Assembly: GCF_024868665.1 (NCBI RefSeq)
Contig: NC_079910.1
Span: forward strand, 7,412,976 to 7,476,975
Direction: 5' to 3'
From: Triplophysa rosa
Lineage: Eukaryota > Chordata > Actinopteri > Cypriniformes > Nemacheilidae
Length of the DNA stretch: 64,000 bases
Position numbers and translations under genes: made by a program. The stretch's first letter is position 1; every line of letters begins with the position of its first letter. The notes beneath the pieces were generated by a model. The model ran no database searches. It saw only the letters and a program-made list of their open reading frames with translations, and had not been told where the DNA came from. This document shows, piece after piece, positions 27,601-41,500 of the stretch.

Positions 27601-28492
27601 TGCTTTCTGTCCTCTCTTGTTTGCTTTCAGATGCAGTTTCTCTGAGTTGTTGTTCGTCAGCCGTCAGGGTTTAGTTTGAGCAGGGATCCCATTGGCTACT
27701 GCCTGGGCCTTTTTAGATGAAGAGACTTTAGATTGTTTCTTTTGTGCCGTCATGTTCAGTATTAAATGCCACTGTAATGTTTTCTTATCTGAAGTCAGAA
27801 AAAGTCTTCATCTCCCATTTTTGGGTTAATAATCATCATATTATAGCTTGAATAGCTTGGTTTTGTTTGGTCAAGCTCTGACACTTCAAGCCATCTTGTG
27901 TTGACACTTTGCATTGTTAAAGCGAGATCTGAAAGCGCAGTGTCATTCATAGCAAAGATGTGAACTGATAACAGAATTTTCATTTTTAGGTACAAAGATA
28001 TTTTCGACTGCTTTTCAGATGTTTAATTGGCCAAATGTTACATCACTTAGTTAGTTTATGAGGAAGGCTGATAAGGTTTACAGTATATGCGTCCCACTTT
28101 TTTGTCCTTACATCCCAGTTTGTATTGATGGCATTCAGCCTGGATTCTGCAGGCTATTTAGTAGCTCTTTGCCTTTTTCTCACACTTTCTCATACATGGC
28201 GTGACATCTGCAACGTATAAATATGCATGTAACTTTGTTCGTTCAACTCTTTATTGTTGTAGAAAAGGCGTGCCATGTGAAGTATTTAATAGTTGCAAAC
28301 AAGTTAAAATAATTAAACATGTTCCTCATTTTTTGGTGAGATGCATTGCGGTTTGCGTGTGATATTCGAAGATGGTACAATCATTGTTGTTAACTCTCGT
28401 TCCGTCATTATCTGTGAACTACTCCCATAAATCCTTTGTTTCTGAACAGACATTTACCACAAAATTATTGTTTTCTCTTTCTCCGTCAATAG

Positions 28493-29059
28493 CTGAGAGG
28501 AGTTTATGCACTGAAAAGACCTCAGGAAAATCCAAGATGGCCGCCAAAAGGAAGGGTGGCCTAAAGTTGAACGCTATCTGTGCCAAGCTAAGCCGGCAGG
28601 TGGTGTACGACGGCAGTTCCCAGAACGCCGAGGGAGACTCAGACCTAGTGGACAACAGCGAGCGGGGCAGCCTGCACTATGATGAAGGCGACAGGCCTGA
28701 AAACGACTTCCCAGAGGGTCTGACTCTGGGCCAGAGCTTGGAGGAGGACCAGAAACGGCGTGAGGCCATCGAGAAGTGGGTGAACGGCGAGTACGCTGAC
28801 GATCCGCAGTCCCTAGACGGGGTTGTACACAGGGGACTCAAACCCAATGGAGGCGATGGTCCGCCTGTGGGTGTCTACATGGTGCAACCCAAAGGCTGCA
28901 GTGACGATGAGGACAACACAGAAGAAGCAGAGACCATGCCCGGGTCCCATGAGGGCAGTTATCATGAGGACAGGGATTCAGTGGGCAGCCCGCAAAAAGA
29001 CGACAGCTTCCAGCCCACCAGTGACGCTCCCCCTCGACAGGCTCCCTTTGCTTCACCAG
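28493..29059 (+). CDS. casz1: casz1 exon 1 of this window (N-terminus)
   Basis: The 3' splice site is the AG at 28491-28492 after a T-rich tract, and the donor is CCAG|GTATAA. The ATG at 28537 lies in a good context (CCAAGATGG) and opens [20 protein letters not shown], a basic and highly conserved CASZ1 N-terminal motif linked in the mammalian protein to nuclear import and co-repressor recruitment. The 44 bases before the ATG are also open in frame and align in spacing with residues that precede the equivalent Met in mammals. This suggests an upstream coding exon ending in one base (G) that completes an Ala codon. Later in the exon are the conserved EKWVNGEY and [15 protein letters not shown] stretches and an acidic, Ser-rich end. 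The exon ends in phase 1. Confidence 0.93.
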
Positions 29060-32000
29060 GTATAATCTCTATCTTTTATTTTATCTAAAACAAAGTGTGC
29101 AAGAAAGATAACATCTCTTTTGTCAGCTCAGCGATGTCTAGTCGTACTGTACCGGGGCTTTTTAAAAGCATAATCACAAGTCTTTGACAGGAATTAATAG
29201 CCGCAGATCTGTGGAACAATTTTCAAAGAAAGCATTTTCCCCCTCCATAGAACCAATAAACAAAAGTGAAAATAGGAAGAATAAACAACAAAATATCATT
29301 CACTATATGTAGCAAAGGGACCATGTGTGTTGATAGACTAGTTAGGCAACATATTACAATCAGACTTATTTTTAATAAACTCTCGAAACCACCACCCAAA
29401 CCGATTACACACTATCCCGCTCTGCCACGACTCAGTTCAGTTCAAGAGATTATCTCACAATCTCTGAATCCTTGAGATTCAGGTTAAATAAAGTCTCAAG
29501 TACATGAGAAGCCCAACTAATGCACGCAGCCGAGAATCAGTTTTGCGCTGCTTTGTACGTGATAGTTTCACCCTGTGGTTTACCTTGACAAGAGGAGAGG
29601 ATAGTAAATGCAAGCTCTTTAAATCAACATGTTAAAAAACAAACACTGCATTTTCTTCTGAATTTGCAACTTGATCGTGTAGATAGCGCAGCATGCACAT
29701 TGTCACTTTTCAAAAGTGATAAGCAAAATGTGCAGAAACCAGCACAATCCCCACCGTAAAAACTTGAACTTTCACCCCTGGCTTATCTCCATAAAACTGC
29801 AAGACTCAACAAAGGTGTGCAACAAACATCTTGACAAACTATGGTAGATAAAAAAAGGAGATAAGACGTTTCACTTTAGGTGAAAGTATCTTTTTCACAG
29901 ATACTTTAGCTGTCGAAATCAGGTTAGTGTTGGTTTACTTTTTTTTTCTCTCTTTCAGTCTTTTTATTGCTACACATTTTTTTCTTCATTCTCATGGTTG
30001 AAGCACCACACGGCCATCACAGAAGTGGGGCTTCTGAGAAAACTGTGCATTTTCCGGCAAACGCGGGTGCTTTGTGGTTTTAATTAGTCATTTTGTGTTT
30101 ATTTCATGGTCATAAACATCTGTCTATAAATATGTGTTTGTGTCAAGAAACAAGCTGCACCTTTGCTTCCCCCTGGTCCCTGACTGCTTTGCGTCTCAAA
30201 CGAAGAAAAGGCAGTTTGAAGACTGCAGTGAACAGACATTAGTCACCACTCCTGTCTTGAGTTGTTTTTCCCCTCCTCTCTCGCTTTGTTGATTGTAACT
30301 AGGGCATCTATGCTGCCATGTTACTGCGCGTGGCTCACAATTAAAATATTTTTTCTTCCCTCGCGCTGCTGTCTTTCAAAGGCTGATGCAGAGCGCACAT
30401 AATTATGCATATAAACATAGTGGCTTAATTATCTCTCACAACATCAGTGACAATGTAATTAACAAACATCGCAAGATCAATGAGAGAAACTGCGACCTTC
30501 AAAACATTTAACTCCTCACATCAGGGGACTGAGCAGAATCGCTATCAGCATAAAATCACAGAATGCTTTTCCCGAAGACTGATGCGTCTCGTTCTTCTCA
30601 AACCCGCTTAACGATGGATCGCGCAAAAAATAACATTGAAAAGACTACAGCTGGTTGTTTCAGTCTTGATTATGTTTTTTTGTAAAATAAAGTTCAAGTT
30701 TAAAACAATTAGTTTAATAGTTAAACTAAAAAATATGTATTTGTGTATAATTTTAATATATTATATAGTGTAGTATGTTTTATATTCTATAGTATCACTC
30801 TTAAAAAAATAGTGCTATATAGCACTAAAAGTGGTTCTGTGCTCGTAATCATAGGGGACAGTGCTATATAGAACCATCTTTTGGTGCTTCAGTGGTTCAT
30901 CAGGGGATCTCTGGGATGACTGAGGTGCTATATAGCACCTCGGCCACCCCAAAGAACCTCTGAAGGACCACTGAAGCACCAAGATATATAATAAGCACTA
31001 AAGTAGTTCTTTGCTCGTAATCATAGGGGAACCACTTTTAGTGCTATATAGAACCATATCTTGGTGCTTTAGTGGTTCTTCAGAGGTTCTTTGGGGTGGC
31101 CGAGGTGCTATATAGCACCGTATGGTTCTTCAGTGGTTTTATATAGCACCTCGTTCATATTATACTATACTATATAGTCATAATATTACTATAGCACCAT
31201 TTTTTTTAGAGTGTATTAAAATGGTTTGAAAGTAATTGTCTTACTTTTAAATATTTTGTCAGCTGTCTTGATTTGCGTTTGATTCGTTCATATAATTTCC
31301 TCATAAACTCTGAATTCTGATTGGATGAGCCTCAATCGAATGCTGTAAAATGACTACAAACACACACCGTACATTATCTATTATTGAGACAGTTTGTTGC
31401 CTTTTGTAGTCTGAATTTAACCAAATTTAAAAATCAGCATTAAAATGTGTATTTTGAAAGCACAACTTTAAAAGTCATCAGTAACTTGTAAAAGTGTTGT
31501 CAATGAGCCCTTAATAGGTCCATATAGATTCCTGCCTATTTGTTCTTATCAACCCCTTGATGAAGACAGAATCTGCCTGTCTCTGATGGCCATGTTTGGT
31601 CAGCCCAAAAGAGATATAATTCCTATTTGTTATCACATCACGGAGCAAAAAAATTTACCTTAATTGCCTCAAACATAGACAAGGGCTTTGTCACAGACTG
31701 GAATTTGCCTGCGTGAAGTGGCGAGATTAGGAGCACTTCTTTTTTGTACTCTCCTGTGACATGAGGAAGAGAGGGAGCTGGGAGTTCAGCCAGGCAAATC
31801 GTACCTTTCCCCCAAAGCCGTGGCTTTTCAACCACATGCACATGACATCATTTGGAGCATGTGAGATAAGGATGAGGGGGAAAACTCATTTACATGCTGT
31901 TTTAAAAGGTTATCTCCTCTTAGGTCCTGGCATAATGTGTGCAGTTTAAATCCAACCATTCTCCTGACACTGATAGTCTATTAAACACGTACAGAGCCGC

Positions 32001-35000
32001 CCACTAGCATGCTAGACATCTCGTACTGTCTACTGTTACTACCTGCTACTACTATTACTACTGCTATTAGTGTTTCTGTCTGGAGTACAAACAGCATTGT
32101 TTCTAATGTCAACAACTGTCAACACGTTTCAGAATTACAGGGGCGGTTCACCCCCAAAATAACTGCTTAAGTGACGGACGGTTTACCTAAAAGATTATAT
32201 TTTGTAATTGTCTAAAATCTGTACTTTATTTTAATTGCTTATTTTTTTACAGAATTTTTGCCCACCTCCAGTCTTTATCCGCTTGTATAGAAAATACTAA
32301 TTTGGACATTCTTCCAGTAACTGCTTTAATATCCCACAAAAAAATCCAGTTTTAGAGTAACATGAAGATGACAGAATATTTATTTTGGGTGAACCGTCTC
32401 TTTAACAGTAGCATAAAGGCAACAGGGATAACATCTTGCAGATGCCCTTTGACATTAACAATAATGCTAATGATAGCACATTAACGCTTACAAATGAAAT
32501 GGGGGATTTCTGTCAGAAAATAAAGGGAGTTTCCCAAATGTGTGAAAGAAGTTACAGTGGAATAAGTCCAATTACCCAAAGCAGGAGTGTCTTTGATTGC
32601 TGCCCTTGGAAAGTGTTCAGGGACAGAGATTAAAGAGCTTGTTTTGACTTCAAAACCGTGTACGATCTCATGACCTGACAAAACCTCTCGAAGCAGTCAT
32701 GACCTATACAAAATTACAGTCACTGGATGTCAAATTTATGGCTGAAGTCTTGCACCGCCAAGCTGAAGTTTAAAGGGATGTAGCATCAAATGTCCCTCAT
32801 TAAGTTGGTATAAATAGCACATCATTTTTCAGTCTTTGGCACGTTTTCCCATAAAATTATTATTTTTATATACTTAAAATAGCACAATATGATACACTAC
32901 AGTGTCCCGTAAAGCTTTACAAATCTCTTGTGTAGACATTTTATATGATTTTTAAATCATTTTTGTTCATTTAATATGTTTATTTAATGTTCATGTAGTG
33001 TTAATGGTACAGGGTGTATATTGAACCCTGTTCATTGAAAGTTTCAGAACAAACTTGTACAACCCGAAACAGTACAGAAGTGAGAAAGTGAGTTAATTCG
33101 GGAGGTGACGGGAAGCTCTAACCTTTCAGCATGCGATGAAACAATGTATTTAAACACAGAAGAAGCTGCTGATTTGATGATAAAATGATGCATAGCAAAG
33201 CGGTGGGAATTTCCTCTCAAATACCTGATACATTTCTCTTAAAAATTTCATGCCCTTTCGATCTCGCGGATCGCCTTTCATACTGATGTGGCACGGAGAG
33301 GACTAGCCCCAATGCTGCAATGGAAATTTGGGGATTATTTTACATGCTGAGAAGTAGATGTGAAAAGCACGGACGAGAGACCGATTTAGCAATAACATAG
33401 AAATATGAGACCAAAGCTGAAATATTTTAGTATTAATTACCACCACCGTGGCTAATGTTACCTCTAACCGTCTCGTTTGGCCAGCGATGAAAAATCCAAT
33501 TAAATAAATGGAGAAAAGGTCTGAAGCGGGGCTGGGGTCCTGCCAGGGGTAGAGGGAATTTATCTGACACCTCTGTCCAAAGTTTGTCATCCAGAATGTT
33601 GTTCTTGTACCAGGGTAGCTTTCATAACAGACAAACTGAGACGAGATGAGATTTTTTACATTCGTGCGCTCTGGTAAACACCATATCGGAGCCAAGAACT
33701 AAGAGCGCCGGTGCCAGAGGGGTTTGTGCGCCTCTTGCTCGTACACACAGAGAACGCAAACTGAGGAGCAGTAATTTTGTTTTAATAAGGGTTGGTTAAG
33801 CAGCGAGTAGAGCAGTTTTCATGCTTTTAACCCAAGTCCTCTCATTTAGCATCTTTCCTGACCTCTTTCTCCCCAGACTTGTATGAAAGTTAATGGTGCA
33901 GAATACGTCTCGTGATAATGCAATTAAACTGCATCTTTAATGCATTTCGTCCTTCTTGTGGGGAAGATAATTTGACTTTTCAGGCACTTCTAGCACATCT
34001 TTTTGAGTTTTTTTTTTTTATTGACATAGCTGTCTACTATATGTATTGTGAAAGTCATTATTTAAAATTGGACTTAACCAAGTATAAATCTTATGAAATT
34101 TCAAAATAAAATATTTTTCAAACTTGAAATAGAAACACAAAAAATCAATTAAATAAATAGTTAGTAAAATATAGCATAGTATAATAAGTATTATATTATA
34201 AGTATAAGTAAAATAGAAAAATGTGAAATTATTTTCTATACAGAAAATGTTTTTTGTTGTTGTTTTTATTTCATTATAATTTTTTCTTTTTTATCAAAGA
34301 GAAAACATATACAGTACATATATCTGTATATAAATTATCTTCTGGTTTTTATCTTGTTCTTTGTAGGGGAGGCCTTTGCCCTGCAGGACTATGCCGCCAA
34401 CACCATGAACGAGTTCCTACACATGTTTGGCTATGATGACCAGCAGGTTCGGGATGAGCTGGCCAAGAAGATCAGCTTTGAGAAGCTGAAAGCAGCTACC
34501 TCAGACCCATCCTCCCTGAGCAGCGAGGAGGCCACCCGTCGAGCTCGCTTCTCCAAGTACGAGGAGTACATCCGTAAGCTAAAGGCCGGAGAGACCCTAC
34601 CCTGGCCCGTGCACAGCAAACCCGAAGAGCCCAACTCCAAAATGGCACAGGAGAAGAGCGCCAACCTCATCCATCCAGCCCTCTCAGTAACAGAGGGGCA
34701 GATTTTTCCACCTGGAATGAACAACAAGCAAAGCTCCATTACCGCTCCCACAACCACCCCCTCACACATCCAGAACCTGGCAACCCGGGCTTCCAAGTAC
34801 GATTTTTTCATCCAGAAGCTGAAGATGGGCGAGAGTCTTAGACAGCAGAACGGCAACTCCTACAAGCGGCCCTCCAAGTACGACCTGGAGAATGTCAAAT
34901 TCCTGCACCTCTTCAAACCAGGAGAGGGCAACCCTGACATGGGCGGGGCTATCGCATTTAAGACTGGCAAGGTTGGCAGGCCATCAAAATATGATGTACG

Positions 35001-35469
35001 AAACATCCAGAAGCTCATCCCGGGGAAGGTTGACCCTCCAATGATGCCAGGCGTGCTCCCAGCTACATCGGGGACTCCGGGCACGCCAGTCATCAACACA
35101 GCTACCCCCGCCGGGGTCGTGGGGACTCCGGGATTGCCAGTAGACCAGGCGGGCCACCTGGGCTTTGGCACAGATTACATGAAGTCCAGCTTCTCCAAGA
35201 CTGACTCGATCACTACTGGAACCGTCTCCTCAGTCAAGTAAGACAATCCACAGAACAAAAACTGTAAACTTCAGGGGACTGTTGTGATGGCTTTCGCAAT
35301 GCGCTTTTGAGTCATAATGTAGTTTGTTGGGAAGTTTTTGGCACTCTCGCCTTGATTTGGCTTGACTTTGTCAATAGTTGAGGCAGGTCATGGCAAGAAC
35401 CTTGAAACTGTTATAATGTGGTCCCTTAGCGACCCAAAGCAGCAGGCATTGTGGCCATGTGCAAGCACA

Positions 35470-35509
<40 letters not shown>

Positions 35510-38500
35510 GATTTGTTGTCAGAACCAGCCCTAAAGAGGCAGATTAAACTCAGGTCATCTCCAGCATGGAGCTGCTCAGGTTAAAGCCACAGAACTGCCG
35601 CCACCTGGTATACAAAAATGCCTCACACAGATTGTAATGTGCTGCGATGAGAAGTCTTTCCTTTAAATGTTTATTCAATGAAATTTGGACTGTAACAAAT
35701 TCTCTCACCGTAGTCAAACTCAATGTCTTACAACCCAGTCATCCCTCATGCAAGGGCCAATCAAACAAAATAAAAGACACTCACCCCTCACCCCTCATCT
35801 TTGCAATTGTTCACTTTCCCAAAACATACATGAATAATTTATGCATTCAGAAACTTTTTTCCCATCTCTGCTTTCATTGTTTGGAGGCTATGCATCAAAG
35901 TGCATGTACCTCCTTGATTCATTCTCCAACCACACTGCCGCTACGTTGAGGAAATGTATATTGATAGTCCAAACTTTGAAATGACTCATAAGTAAACACT
36001 GTGTCAGTTTGTTTTTATTACAGATGGGACACATACCATTAATCCTTTCTTTTTTTTCTTTCTGTATGCTGTGATAGGAACGGCCTTCCTGTGGAGAAGC
36101 CCGCGCCTGAGGACATCAACGTGTACCAGAAATATATCGCCAGGTATGCAGATCCTTCCCCTCACAAAACTTCACCACAACATCCTTTAATTGAGGACAT
36201 ATTTTACGCTTTAATAAAGTAGGACGGAGATTTGCGAAAATACGTTTTCCGCGCGGGCGATAAATTACTCGTAAGCACGCCAGCTTTATGGACTAAGGAA
36301 AATTAATTGAATTAAGGGCTAGAAAGCGAGTCATTTTTTGCCAGTGTCACATTCGCTGCCAATGCAAACGCTCCGTGTGTACAGAGACGCCCCCGCTCCT
36401 TAAAATCTTGAGCAAACAGCAAGAAATGTTTGTGAAAACACTGGACACGTTAGGGAACACACGGTCACAGTGAGCTTTGTGTATTTTTTAGCCGAGCTCG
36501 TGTGCCATCGGGCATGTCTTCACAGATAGTTGAAGCTTTCATTTCTAATATCTACACTTCAAATGAAGATACTGAATCAACTAAATGACAGGCACTCACG
36601 AATCCAGACAAAGCACGACGATAGACGCAGCACACTCCAATATCGGCTTCTGTGTTCCTTTTGTCGCGCCAGTAGAAAGGTGATTATCATTTGTTTATTT
36701 ATTCAAGCCTTAAATAGAGAAAAAACAGCGTTTCAAAAGGCAAAGTGGCTTTGGCGTTAATGATTACTCTCCCAAGCCGTAACATGAAGGCCACAAATCA
36801 AAGCCCTGCCACTAACAGACACACACACTTCCTTGTGCGCACACAAAAACCCTCCTTGGACTGATTACATTTTGCAAGAAGATTTAATTAAGGAATTTTT
36901 AATGAGGCTTCTGCTGGCACTGCCAAGAACTGTTTTGATATTTGCACTGCATAATGCATAAAATTTGTCTAAACATCTCGGCAGTTGATGCGCGGGGAGG
37001 CAGTAGATAAGCCCAGATACAGTTTCAATTTCCGTGTTGGGAAAAAAAGAAAGGAAAGAGAGGAGGGGAAAAAGGAAAACGAGGGCTCATAAAAAAGGGC
37101 AAACGCAGCCTGGTGTATTGGGGGGGTTGTTGAAGGATCGGGGTTGGGTGGGGTGGAGGGAAGTCATCCACGCTAATGAGAGAACAGTCGTGCTAAAAAG
37201 CAGCTTTGTAAACTTGTCTTCACCCACCTTCCCCCCACATGAGGGGAAAAAGTTCTTTATCTCCCCTCACTGCCGCGGTTTGATGTTTAAAGAGCTTCCC
37301 TGCTAGTGTTTAGTCACTGTTTTCCCTCCTAAATGCTTTTATGTACCCACTATCGCGGAAAAACTTTGATCGGCGTGTCGCTATTGTGACGGGAGATGTG
37401 CAGCAATCTCTGTATCGTGGCGATATTAATATTTAATCTGCCGCTGAATAGCGGCGTGGCCCATTAGCCCCCTGACGCGGCAAGTGGGAATTGTCCAGAG
37501 GCACAGCAATACTGCCGGGGTGGGCTGCCATCCCAGGGGGGGCTCTGTGTAAACAGGGCCTGGAATGTTTGAGTGGCCCGCTAATGGTGGGTGGGTTTAA
37601 TTCACGCGCATGGCCCATGCGAGCGTTCACGCAGCCTGCGTTGTAGTCTCGTTTTTTTTTTTTTTTGCGAAGCAGACGCTTCCACCCCGAGCGTCCGCCG
37701 CCCTACCGAACGCCACCCACGTTTAGCAGGTAGTGGATTCGCCATTCAATTAGCTTAATGAACTCAGCAAAGTGATTTGTAAAAGCAGTCTGGGGATAAT
37801 CCAGGCAGTAGGGAGAAAAAAATTCTATTACTTAGCTTTTTCTCGGCTTCAGCAGATGGTGCTTTTGGCAGCGGCTGTGCGAATGTTTATTTGTGTGTTT
37901 TGAGCTGTAATTGGAGGTTTTTAACAGTCATCATCGTCGGGGTTATAATCAGCCTGTAAACACTCAGGAAATGTGCCTCTTTAAAGCGCCGCCAATCTAC
38001 GGAAGACCGGGGCGAGTCGGAGAGGAGGAAGCCGCGCGGAGACGCACTCAAACCTTTCTATTAGGCCTAACCTTTCTCTGATTAAAGCATCGGCTGTTAA
38101 CCTGGAGAGCCCAACGCTGATTTGGCAGGGCTTAAAGCACGAGCAAATGAGTGAATTATGTCGGGGGTTACAGTTTAATAAGAGTCTACCTAGTGCCTTT
38201 GAAGGCAATGGAACTAATTTGGTGGAGATTGCTGTGGCTGGAGAGCGAATTGCAATCGTATGGTCGTGGAAGCGTAGGCCTGTTTTCTCTGCGTGTGTTT
38301 ATAGTTCTTGGTAATGGCTCCGTGAAGATGACTCTGTCAGTGTTAGTGCATCTATCAAGCGGAGATAAAAGGCTAAATTGCCCTTTCAAGATCAGCCCCC
38401 ACATTGTTAAAGGTAACGGAATAGAAAAAGCAAAAAAACACTCTTTTTGAAAATGATCTCTTGTTCACCAGATGATTCTGAAATCTTATTTATCGGTGTG

Positions 38501-41500
38501 TTGCATAAACAATGAATCTTTTGTCGAAACACTAACAATGACTCTAATATAACAATTCCGCTCTGTTTGTAGGTTCTCGGGGAGCCAGCACTGTGGCCAT
38601 GTGCATTGTGCTTACCAGTACAGAGAGCATTATCACTGCATGGACCCTGAATGTAACTATCAGGTGAGTTCAAGTCACAGGCGGGTGTAAAATGAACACC
38701 CGTTCAGCTAAAAGTAAAAAGTGGAGCTAGTTTTTGTAGTTGATTGGTAAATTAACAAGGAACTGCAACATATTACACTTTTTTTAATGAACTGTGAGTC
38801 ATTTGACTATTTAAGAGCCATTGTTATAAAAACAAAAATAGTTTTAATTTTTAAAATACAATGTTCATTTAGTTCTGTTACATACAGTACAGATACATAT
38901 TAGATTAGATTAGATTAGATTAGATTAGATTAGATTAGATTAGATTCAACTTTATTGTCATTACACATGTACATGTACAAGTACAAGGCAACATATTGCG
39001 AATGAAACAAATATATATATATACTGTAGGACATATACATGTACCCGTTTGATGATAAATGAGATGATGTCAGCCGGGTAATTTTGCAGTGCAACAGCCA
39101 CGGTTCAACACCCCTGAACATTCATTCCTCTCTGTTTTAAAACCAAACACCTGCCACATAAGAGCGGCCACATAACATTGAGAGTGTCACAACATAATTT
39201 TAAACCTCACCTGTACCTTTATCCCATCACTTCCTGGCAGTAAAAGAAGATAACTGATGATTAAAATGTAAAGAAGAAAACAGTTATAAGAAAATATTTG
39301 CACCGTACTGGTTTAACACAAATGAGGGCACAAATAGACAATTGGCCTTCCTTTTTGTTTGGTTAATAGTAAGATGCCTTCTTTTTTCCTGAGGACATCT
39401 GCTAATACCCTTGGGCCACTTATAATCCCCTTTCACATTATTAAGATGTTCCATGTCCTGCAAGTTGTCATGTTCAGCGCGGCAAAATCGGAATTAAGCA
39501 GATCAGAACGCAGACAGCAGCGGCTTGTGCGCATATGGCAGTAAAGCGCAGGAAAAGACGGGAACATTTGTCGGGGACATCAAAAAACCCGCTGCAGCCG
39601 AGAGCTGCTCAGTTTTCCGTCCATCAAGCGCTCTCTAGTCATAATCTCCCACTTCATTTTTAATCATCTGATTACATTTTTCATTATAAACATCCAGGAT
39701 TCCTGCCGAAGACGACAGGGCAGCTGTTGCACATAATGGAGACTCACGCAGCCCAGCAGGCTGCCTCTTGTTATTCAAGAACAATTCGTCAAACGGTTAG
39801 AAGAGCTGGCAGAAATTCCCTTTGAAACTGTCTGTTTTGAGAATTGTATTTATTGAGCGTGTTTACATGCACGTCATTTATCGATTAAGTCGAAACGCTG
39901 GAATACACTGTATTGGAAATACTGAATAAAATCTTTTATAAATAAAATAAAAGTTTTCTCATGCATGTAAACGCAGTTGACTAGGGCTGTGCAAAAATAT
40001 CGATAAATGCAACTATCGCAATTTTTTTTTTTTCGATAGTGATACCTCTACTATCGATCATTTTTTTAAAATCATGTCATATACATACAGCCAAAAGTAA
40101 GTGGAAGCGAGCATGGCGAAAAATATAAGAACGCTTGGAGCTCTCAGAGCTGATGTGTGGGTGTGCTTTGGTTTTCAAAATAAGTTATGGAGTGATGAGT
40201 TATATAAAATAATGCTGTTTGTATGCTTCGCAAGTCATGACACAAGTCACTTGGCTACTGCAGTGCATTAGACAAAAAGTTTATTAAGAAAAGTAACAAT
40301 GACATTTATTGTGCTCTCACGGATGTGACACCAGCACATTTACAGCACGGATGAAGCAGGGGTGTTATACTGCCCATGTTCAGTGTTTTAACTGTAATGC
40401 ACCACAACAGCCAGTGACTTGCATGAGCCACCTTATTCCCCTGTGCTACCCACTTGAGGGGCGCAACCCACAGTTTGAGAACCCAAACCTCTGATCTAAA
40501 GGTCCATGCATCACACATCATGGCCACTCTGCAGAGGTTAGAGATGTTTTGATACTTATCCTTACAGAAAACCCCCTGGTGGTGCACAGCATGTTGTATT
40601 TCTAGCTCTACTTTTTACATTTTCTACTTAAAGTATTGCAGTATATCGCAAATGTGTATCGTATCGAAATACATAGCAATATATTGTATCGTGACCCATC
40701 TATCGTGATATGTATCGTATAGGGAGGCACTTGCCAGCCCTACAGTTGACTAGAACTTAGTCATGACAGACAGGAGGCTGTGCACAGCCCAGCAGAGAGG
40801 TGAGGCTCGGATGAACTTTTTGGAATTGATAACTTCAAATGTTATAATGTTACATGACAGTGCTGGAATATTATCCCGCTGTTGCCAACCTTTGCTCTAT
40901 TGCACACCGGCCCTGCCTCTCCTTTCATGGCCGTTCATCCTGCAATGTGATGGGAATCTTAAAATAAATGTCCACGCATCCATGTGCCGCAGACCTCCAG
41001 AAGCCCAACTGATACAATTTCCTGCTGTTTTCTACAGTTCTGCTCAGTGTGGCCAACCATGATCGGTATCTCTTTTTATTTGAGCATCGACATCCCAAAT
41101 ACCTGTCATCACTGTTTGTTATAAGTTGGCTCATATATCATATATACAGTTCTCTTCTTTTGGAACGGTAATAAAATCAAGGCTATATTTAAAAGAGTAT
41201 ATATTTATAAATCTAGTTTTTATTTACCTGTAAGATAAGCCTGATAGATACTCAGTGAGGTTTTGCTTTTTCGACGTTTCTGTCATATTTTCTTTCTCTC
41301 CTGTTGCTCATTTATGTAGAAAATATGGATTTAAGTTTGAATAGGCTCATTGATTTCAGCTACTCTGGTTTCAGTTCCTGTAATATTAGCTCAGGCCCAA
41401 TTACTGCAGATTTGGTTGCACCGATCTCTCAAGAGTGAGTTTTTTTTACTCACATCGCTTCGTTTTGTTTCCGACTGCTCCACGCTGTAGGAGATTTTAA

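Larger units (their letters stand above)
13281..28492. other. non-coding sequence 5' of casz1 exon 1, probably intron
   Basis: No convincing exon was found. The stretch contains a 54-bp tandem duplication (13525-13632), an intact hAT-type element (15464-15749), inverted-repeat elements at 20532-20877 and 21051-21485, a GA tract (24598-24647) and a candidate regulatory block with an inverted homeodomain-type repeat (23652-23716). The expected short upstream coding exon of casz1 was searched for by eye and not found. Confidence 0.5.
29060..34366 (+). other. casz1 intron 1 of this window
   Basis: About 5.3 kb, AT-rich, without a convincing exon. It holds the hairpin-forming element at 30796-31213 and an inverted-repeat element at 32137-32405. 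The last 400 nt before exon 2 are strongly A/T-rich. Confidence 0.85.

Noticed and set aside
33303..33695. 130-residue minus-strand frame in intron 1
   Set aside because: No family resemblance and no supporting splice or start signals; probably chance.
38900..38946. (GATTA)n run considered as a CRISPR-like or satellite array
   Set aside because: It is a simple pentanucleotide tail with no spacers, joined to a retroelement end.
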